DNA of 12,368 nt from Aquimarina sp. GTDB lineage: Bacteria > Bacteroidota > Bacteroidia > Flavobacteriales > Flavobacteriaceae. Of this stretch, positions 8,490-12,368 are shown in pieces (the stretch's first letter is position 1; every line of letters starts with the position of its first letter). Both the position numbers and the translations under genes were made by a program. The stretch covers positions 1 through 12,368 of the forward strand of contig WTKB01000274.1 in NCBI GenBank assembly GCA_011524575.1, written 5' to 3'. Below the pieces are notes generated by a model, which made no database searches, was not told the DNA's origin, and was given only the letters and a program-made list of their open reading frames with translations.

Positions 8490-8645
8490 AGAGCTTGTTT
8501 AAACTGAATACGAACTGTAATTCAAAAGTTTAAGGTTTTGGTTTACTTTTAAATGATGCACATATCGAGATATATAAATCCTTTTAAAGTGATCCAAGTT
8601 CTTAAAATTTTGGATTACAGGAAGGAGTGAGTTTAAACAAGCTCT
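8490..8645 (+). repeat. Palindromic dispersed element, copy C (complete, 156 bp)
   Basis: Complete copy in the same orientation as 1-101 and the reverse of 7352-7508. The termini AGAGCTTGTTTAAACT and its complement are perfect, and the inner arms fold back around ATATCGAGATAT near 8571. It fills the middle of the 461-base gap between the divergent panB and dnaK starts. The gap contains no gene. Apart from this element it holds the putative dnaK control region described separately. Confidence 0.93.
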
Positions 8646-8695
8646 CAAAAAATAATAGATTACAAAATGTCACTCAACAAACTAAAACATACTTG

Positions 8696-8759
8696 TTTAC
8701 TGACAAAATTAAAAAACAAAATCATTAAAAAGCATTAAAAACGACAATATGTCAGTAAA
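8696..8759. promoter_or_regulatory. 10-bp dyad TTTACTGACA / TGTCAGTAAA upstream of dnaK
   Basis: The two arms, 8696-8705 and 8750-8759, are perfect inverted repeats separated by 44 A-rich bases. They lie between palindromic copy C and the putative promoter at 8767. A dyad of this size in a divergent promoter gap suggests a regulator site, possibly an activator pair or looping operator. It is not the CIRCE/HrcA operator. The function is inferred. Confidence 0.4.
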
Positions 8760-8766
8760 ATACTAA

Positions 8767-8782
8767 TGGCATAAAGATTGAA
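8767..8782 (+). promoter_or_regulatory. Sigma-54-like promoter (TGGCA-N6-TTG) for dnaK
   Basis: TGGCATAAAGATTGAA places a GG and a GA eleven to twelve bases apart, close to the sigma-54 consensus TGGCAC-N5-TTGCA with the usual fixed spacing. The C of the -12 GC doublet is replaced by A. It is 54 bases upstream of the dnaK start, leaving a leader of about 40 bases. Flavobacteria do carry RpoN, but a match in AT-rich sequence can arise by chance, so this is a candidate only. Confidence 0.35.
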
Positions 8783-8835
8783 AAATACATGGAAAATACG
8801 TTTAAAATTTTAATCACGATAAAACACTAAATATC

Positions 8836-10752
8836 ATGTCTAAGATTATTGGAATTGATTTAGGTACTACAAATTCTTGTGTATCCGTAATGGAAGGTAA
8901 TGAGCCTGTAGTAATCCCAAATGCAGAAGGAAAAAGAACTACACCATCTGTAATTGCTTTTGTAGAAGGAGGTGAAATCAAAGTTGGAGACCCTGCAAAA
9001 CGTCAGGCAGTAACTAACCCTACTAAAACTATTTCTTCTATTAAAAGATTTATGGGTAACAAATACTCAGAATCAGAAAAAGAAGCAGCTCGTTCTGCAT
9101 ACTCAGTAGTCAAAGGAGACAACAACACTCCTAGAGTTGATATTGATGGAAGATTATATACACCACAAGAGTTATCAGCAATGACCCTTCAAAAAATGAA
9201 GAAAACAGCTGAAGATTACTTAGGACAAGATGTATCTAGAGCAGTAATTACAGTACCTGCGTACTTTAATGATGCACAACGTCAGGCGACAAAAGAGGCT
9301 GGTGAAATTGCTGGTTTAACTGTAGAGCGTATCATCAACGAACCAACTGCTGCTGCATTAGCTTACGGATTAGATAAAAAAGATTCTGACCAAAAGATTG
9401 TAGTTTTTGACTTTGGAGGTGGAACACATGATGTTTCTATCCTTGAACTTGGAGATGGTGTTTTTGAAGTACTTGCTACAGACGGAGATACACACTTAGG
9501 TGGTGATGATGTAGATCAAAAAATCATCGATTGGTTAGCTGAAGAGTTTAAAGCGGAAGAAAACATGGACTTACGTCAAGATCCAATGGCTTTACAACGT
9601 TTAAAAGAAGCAGCTGAAAAAGCAAAGATTGAACTTTCTTCTGCAGCTTCTACAGAGATTAACTTACCATATATTACGGCTACAGCTTCAGGCCCTAAGC
9701 ACCTTGTAAGATCACTTACTAGAGCAAAATTCGATCAATTGATTGATGATTTAGTAAAGCGTACTATTGAGCCTTGCCAGTCTGCATTAAAATCTGCAGG
9801 ACTTTCAACTTCAGATATTGATGAAATTATTCTTGTAGGAGGATCTACACGTATTCCTGCAGTACAAGCTGCTGTAGAAAAATTCTTTGGTAAAGCTCCA
9901 AGTAAAGGAGTAAATCCTGATGAAGTAGTAGCTGTAGGTGCAGCAATCCAAGGAGGAGTACTTACTGGAGATGTTAAAGATGTTCTTTTATTAGATGTAA
10001 CACCTCTTTCTCTAGGAATTGAAACTATGGGGAATGTATTTACTAAACTTATTGAGTCAAATACTACCATTCCTACTAAAAAATCTCAAGTATTCTCTAC
10101 TGCTGCAGATAACCAACCAAGTGTTGAGATCCATGTGTTACAAGGGGAGCGTGCTATGGCAGCAGATAACAAAACCATTGGTCGTTTCCACTTGAGTGAT
10201 ATTCCACCAGCACAAAGAGGTGTACCACAAATTGAGGTAACTTTTGATATTGATGCTAATGGTATCATTAAAGTATCAGCTACAGATAAAGCTACTGGAA
10301 AATCACAAGATATTCGTATCGAAGCTTCATCAGGACTTACAGAAGAGGAAATCGAAAAGATGAAGAAAGAAGCTGAAGCAAATGCAGAAGCAGATAAAAA
10401 AGCATCTGAAGACGCACAAAAGCTAAATGAAGCAGATTCAATGATTTTCCAAACAGAAAAGCAATTAAAAGAATTTGGTGATAAATTATCAGCAGATAAA
10501 AAAGAACCTATTGAATCGGCTTTAGAAGAGCTTAAAAAAGCTTACGCAACTAAAGACATTGCCGTTATCCAACCTGCACTTGACAAAATCAACGAAGCTT
10601 GGAAAACAGCAAGTGAAGAGATGTACAAAGCACAGCAAGAAGCTGGTGCTGCTTCTGGAGCTACTGCTGATGCAGCAGGAGGTGCTGCTAATAATAATGC
10701 AAAATCTGAAGCTTCTGACGTAGAAGACGTTGACTTTGAAGAAGTGAAGTAA
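8836..10752 (+). CDS. dnaK: Chaperone protein DnaK (Hsp70)
   Basis: Cytoplasmic ATP-dependent chaperone that binds unfolded polypeptides with DnaJ and GrpE. The 638-residue length is normal. The ATPase domain opens with [13 protein letters not shown], has the phosphate-2 loop [11 protein letters not shown] near residue 191-201, and the adenosine motif [10 protein letters not shown] near residue 335. The interdomain linker [14 protein letters not shown] is near residue 382-396, followed by the substrate-binding beta domain and the helical lid. The C-terminal tail is rich in Ala and Gly and ends [11 protein letters not shown], the acidic EEVD-like end of bacterial DnaK. The histidine in GGGTHDVS, where E. 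coli has Phe, is in my memory usual for flavobacteria. The start is fixed by the family N-terminus, and no Shine-Dalgarno is visible. The gene stands alone without grpE or dnaJ and has its own terminator. Confidence 0.98.
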   Translation: MSKIIGIDLGTTNSCVSVMEGNEPVVIPNAEGKRTTPSVIAFVEGGEIKVGDPAKRQAVTNPTKTISSIKRFMGNKYSESEKEAARSAYSVVKGDNNTPRVDIDGRLYTPQELSAMTLQKMKKTAEDYLGQDVSRAVITVPAYFNDAQRQATKEAGEIAGLTVERIINEPTAAALAYGLDKKDSDQKIVVFDFGGGTHDVSILELGDGVFEVLATDGDTHLGGDDVDQKIIDWLAEEFKAEENMDLRQDPMALQRLKEAAEKAKIELSSAASTEINLPYITATASGPKHLVRSLTRAKFDQLIDDLVKRTIEPCQSALKSAGLSTSDIDEIILVGGSTRIPAVQAAVEKFFGKAPSKGVNPDEVVAVGAAIQGGVLTGDVKDVLLLDVTPLSLGIETMGNVFTKLIESNTTIPTKKSQVFSTAADNQPSVEIHVLQGERAMAADNKTIGRFHLSDIPPAQRGVPQIEVTFDIDANGIIKVSATDKATGKSQDIRIEASSGLTEEEIEKMKKEAEANAEADKKASEDAQKLNEADSMIFQTEKQLKEFGDKLSADKKEPIESALEELKKAYATKDIAVIQPALDKINEAWKTASEEMYKAQQEAGAASGATADAAGGAANNNAKSEASDVEDVDFEEVK

Positions 10753-10780
10753 TTCTTTATAAGCAACTTATAACTCTTTT

Positions 10781-10817
10781 AAATCCCCTATGTTTTTAAA
10801 AACATAGGGGATTTTTT
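10781..10817 (+). terminator. Intrinsic terminator of dnaK
   Basis: A perfect 17-base inverted repeat (10781-10797 and 10798-10814, core ATCCCCTATG / CATAGGGGAT) is followed by a T run ending at 10817. It begins 28 bases after the dnaK stop. Because the left arm begins with A residues, it may also terminate minus-strand transcription arriving from the RHS remnant side. Confidence 0.92.
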
Positions 10818-10935
10818 ATAATTTGTAATCGATTTTGCCATCGGCGTAAGTAGCACTAACTAAATTGCCAAAGGTGTTGTAGGCACAAAGTATGATTACA
10901 TATTCAAACCTCCCGTTGTTGCATTACTGTGTACG
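10816..10935 (-). pseudogene. RHS/YD-repeat-like remnant
   Basis: The minus-strand frame ends YNTFGNLVSATYADGKIDYKL followed by a stop codon that abuts the dnaK terminator. FGN-L-x-x-TYADGK-IDY is the wording of RHS/YD repeats, in which a YD or FGN motif precedes a turn and a DG. The frame is open for only about 40 codons, and the upstream residues (EYVIILCA) do not continue the pattern, so a frameshift or deletion seems to have cut it. It may be the homology stub of an orphan RHS tip module. The call rests on one repeat unit. Confidence 0.45.
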
Positions 10936-10978
10936 TTTATTTTCAACACCTGCTAAAAAAACGAACCAAAAAAATCTA

Positions 10979-11023
10979 GTCTGAAAGGAACTCGCCCTCT
11001 GCGGGCTCAAACAGCTTTCAGAC
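10979..11023. repeat. GC-richer hairpin GTCTGAAAG...CTTTCAGAC
   Basis: Perfect 9-base arms at 10979-10987 and 11015-11023 enclose an inner GCCC/GGGC stem at 10994-10997 and 11003-11006. The local composition (CTCGCCCTCTGCGGGCTC) is clearly richer in G and C than the surroundings. It could be a dispersed repeat or structured RNA within the RHS debris. It is not followed by a T run, so it is not a typical intrinsic terminator. Confidence 0.6.
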
Positions 11024-11053
11024 GGATTTGTTGTGGGTGGCATGGCTTTGGAG

Positions 11054-11094
11054 TAGGCAGTAAATTATGTAAGTATGTTTAAATTTGCTGCCTA
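11054..11094. repeat. Inverted repeat TAGGCAGTAAATT / AATTTGCTGCCTA
   Basis: 13-base arms at 11054-11066 and 11082-11094 pair at 12 of 13 positions around a 15-base loop. With the hairpin at 10979-11023 it makes up most of the gene-free stretch between the dnaK terminator and the lipoprotein stop. Read on the minus strand it follows the lipoprotein gene by about 50 bases and may end that transcript. Confidence 0.55.
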
Positions 11095-11146
11095 AATTTT
11101 GATGTTTTTTATTTGGTTTTGGACATAGAATGTGCTAGCAGAAGAC

Positions 11147-11698
11147 TTATATATCAGGCTGCCAATCCAACCAATCCTTAGGCACTTCTTTTTCAATATA
11201 ATAATACCAAATTCGTGATCCTTTATTACTTCCTGCTGAAATCATTAGCGTATCTCCTTTTGTGCGATATTCATTTTTATCGAATTTACCACAATCAGAG
11301 GGAGAATAATCCATAAATCTATTTTCTTTATTAATTACGTATGCAAAATTTCCTCTTAATGGGTTTAAGGCTTCTTTAGTGAGCTTCTCATTTTTATCCA
11401 TAACATACGAATAAAAAGTACCTGTTTTAAAAAATCGAATATAAGATCTCCTACTCAAGGATAAAGGGTCAGTAACTAAGGATACCTCACCAGTTTCTTC
11501 TTTATACATAATTTCAAGATCTTCGTAAATAAGATTGGTTTTTAAACCTACATCTTCTGGATTAATTTTCTTTTTAACATATTTTTTATAAAAACGAATA
11601 CTTCTTCGCCCTCTCAGCTTTGTCAAGTAGGCATCACAAGCACATGCGTTACAAAATAATAAAAAAGCTGTCAGAATGATTAATTTCAATTTTACCAT
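11147..11698 (-). CDS. Putative lipoprotein, candidate immunity protein
   Basis: This 183-residue protein is not one I recognise. It begins MVKLKLIILTAFLLFCNACACD, a basic end and a hydrophobic core, then cysteines at 16, 19 and 21. Cys19 or Cys21 could be the lipidated residue, though neither lipobox is canonical. The mature part is charged and rich in aromatics, with no repeats or recognisable catalytic motif. Its ATG overlaps the stop of the preceding toxin-tip-like fragment by 7 bases (ATGGTAA), which suggests translational coupling. A small exported protein encoded immediately behind a polymorphic toxin tip is the usual place for an immunity protein. That role is inferred from context and is not shown by homology. 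Confidence 0.7.
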   Translation of the reverse strand: MVKLKLIILTAFLLFCNACACDAYLTKLRGRRSIRFYKKYVKKKINPEDVGLKTNLIYEDLEIMYKEETGEVSLVTDPLSLSRRSYIRFFKTGTFYSYVMDKNEKLTKEALNPLRGNFAYVINKENRFMDYSPSDCGKFDKNEYRTKGDTLMISAGSNKGSRIWYYYIEKEVPKDWLDWQPDI

Positions 11699-11925
11699 AA
11701 CGTATAAGGATTATAACTCTGTGATTGTTGATACATTTTAGGTACTCTATCTAGGACTTTAAACCAAGGTTGGTATCTTGCCATTGTATGTGCTCCTTTG
11801 TTTTGTATGACGTGTCGGACTCCTTCTGAGTTTATTCCTTGTCGAAGTCCACGGACATTGGTATACAGTGCCCCTAATCGATACTTGCTAGCGTTAGCTC
11901 CTGCATATTGTCCGCCCTTTGATAC
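11692..11925 (-). pseudogene. C-terminal fragment of a probable RHS/polymorphic toxin, cut by an IS
   Basis: The frame runs for 78 codons from the IS boundary to its stop. It includes YRLGALYTNVRGLRQG, VRHVIQNKGAHTMARY and ends NPYTLW. It has no start of its own: the codon immediately 5' of the IS terminus is followed upstream, inside the IS, by a TAG in this frame. It therefore looks like the last part of a longer gene separated by the insertion. The tip domain is not one I can name; conserved His, Arg and Lys residues would suit a nuclease but this is speculation. Assignment to RHS-type toxins rests on the YD-repeat scrap at 10816-10935 and on the overlap with a small exported protein gene. 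Confidence 0.5.
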
Positions 11926-11933
11926 TGTCTCGT

Positions 11934-12011
11934 CCTAAAAAAAGTTTACATATTTTACATTAATCCTAAAATAGATTTACAACTTATATTTAGTCCTATT
12001 ATTGGTTTACA
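11934..12011. repeat. Three CCTA...TTTACA units spaced 30-31 bp at the IS end
   Basis: CCTA begins at 11934, 11965 and 11995, and each is followed by a TTTACA at 11945, 11976 and 12006. The spacing of 31 and 30 bases is close to three helical turns. The first unit is in the terminal repeat. They may be repeated transposase binding sites at the IS end. Confidence 0.55.
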
Positions 12012-12026
12012 ATAATAGGATTTTTT
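11994..12026 (+). terminator. Hairpin plus T run overlapping the transposase stop
   Basis: TCCTATTATTG (11994-12004) and CAATAATAGGA (12010-12020) are perfect 11-base arms around GTTTA, followed on the plus strand by six T residues. It would stop plus-strand transcription entering the IS and so shield the transposase gene from antisense read-in. The transposase stop codon lies inside it. Confidence 0.6.
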
Positions 12027-12368
12027 GCATAATAATTTTTCCATAATCTATGAGTTTTTAAATTGTTTTGATGAATTTGATTTGGAGTTAAATTCCCTAA
12101 ACTCATATGCGGTCTTTCTTCATTATATAACTTAATTACGCTACTGAGTAAATCTTTTGCTTCGGTAAGGTTATCTACATGATAATCGTTAAGATACTCT
12201 TCTTTAATAATACCATTTACTCTTTCAGCAATAGCATTTTCTAATGGGTCTCCGTTTTCTGTCATGCTAATTTTAATATTGTTTTCATTTAATAGATTTA
12301 CATACTCTTTACTACAGTATTGAGTTCCTCTGTCTGAATGGTGGATTAACATCTGTTTGTTTTTAGAG
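11999..12368 (-). CDS. IS3-family transposase, C-terminal part (OrfB type)
   Basis: The frame is open to the window edge, so the N-terminal part of the transposase is missing from view. The internal Met of QMLIHHSDRG is not the true start. HHSDRGTQY carries the second Asp of the DDE catalytic triad of the rve integrase fold. ENAIAERVNGIIKEEY carries the Glu. YNEERPHMSLGNLTPNQIH is the usual closing motif. The protein cuts and joins IS ends during transposition. Nothing visible suggests inactivation of the part shown. Confidence 0.93.
   Translation of the reverse strand, partial: SKNKQMLIHHSDRGTQYCSKEYVNLLNENNIKISMTENGDPLENAIAERVNGIIKEEYLNDYHVDNLTEAKDLLSSVIKLYNEERPHMSLGNLTPNQIHQNNLKTHRLWKNYYAKNPIIVNQ

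Larger units (their letters stand above)
11926..12368 (-). mobile_element. IS3-family insertion sequence, 3' end only
   Basis: The element end is placed at 11926, where TGTCTCGTCCTAAAAAAAG begins with the TG typical of IS3 termini and where the toxin-like reading frame stops. It includes 73 bases of non-coding end and the C-terminal part of the transposase, and it runs off the right window edge. The other terminus and the target duplication (expected as a copy of GATAC or part of it) are outside. Confidence 0.8.

Noticed and set aside
1..8645. CRISPR-like interpretation of the repeated units
   Set aside because: The repeats are long, dispersed, palindromic and in both orientations, with no regular short repeats and spacers and no cas genes.
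8646..8835. CIRCE/HrcA operator in front of dnaK
   Set aside because: No TTAGCACTC-N9-GAGTGCTAA sequence is present; the dyad found has a different sequence and much wider spacing.
9735..10766. Three minus-strand frames inside dnaK
   Set aside because: dnaK is certain on the plus strand and these are antisense shadows rich in Ser and Ala.

Overview
The window looks like chromosome from an AT-rich member of the Bacteroidota, most likely Flavobacteriaceae. DnaK carries an [11 protein letters not shown] phosphate-loop segment and PanB and LeuA have the length and wording I associate with flavobacteria. Start codons are preceded by A-rich sequence rather than clear Shine-Dalgarno motifs. This assignment is by recognition, not by a search.

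Layout. Positions 101-4288 (minus) encode a very large, acidic, Glu/Gln-rich protein of unknown function. It is built from about five divergent copies of a ~90-residue helical module separated by low-complexity linkers, and it ends in a strongly basic repeat tail. Upstream of it on the same strand is a 511-residue all-helical, TPR-like protein of a type seen in Bacteroidota (4428-5963). Then come leuA (short-form 2-isopropylmalate synthase, plus strand, 6119-7279) and panB (ketopantoate hydroxymethyltransferase, minus strand, 7553-8374). These two are convergent, and their products compete for the same substrate, 2-oxoisovalerate. dnaK (8836-10752) follows, divergent from panB, and ends at a strong intrinsic terminator. 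From 10816 to the right edge the sequence is accessory debris: an RHS/YD-repeat-like scrap, GC-richer hairpins, a small putative lipoprotein gene, the last 77 codons of a probable polymorphic-toxin tip whose stop overlaps the lipoprotein start, and the 3' end of an IS3-family insertion sequence that appears to have cut off the rest of the toxin gene.

The most striking unnamed structure is a dispersed palindromic element of about 157 bp. It occurs three times: 1-101 (cut by the window edge), 7352-7508 and 8490-8645, in both orientations. It has perfect terminal inverted repeats and nearly its whole length folds back on itself. One copy ends on the stop codon of the giant gene, one lies between leuA and panB, and one lies in the divergent panB/dnaK promoter region. 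It resembles Correia/ERIC/MITE-type elements in architecture, but I do not recognise the sequence.

No tRNA, rRNA, CRISPR array or riboswitch was seen.
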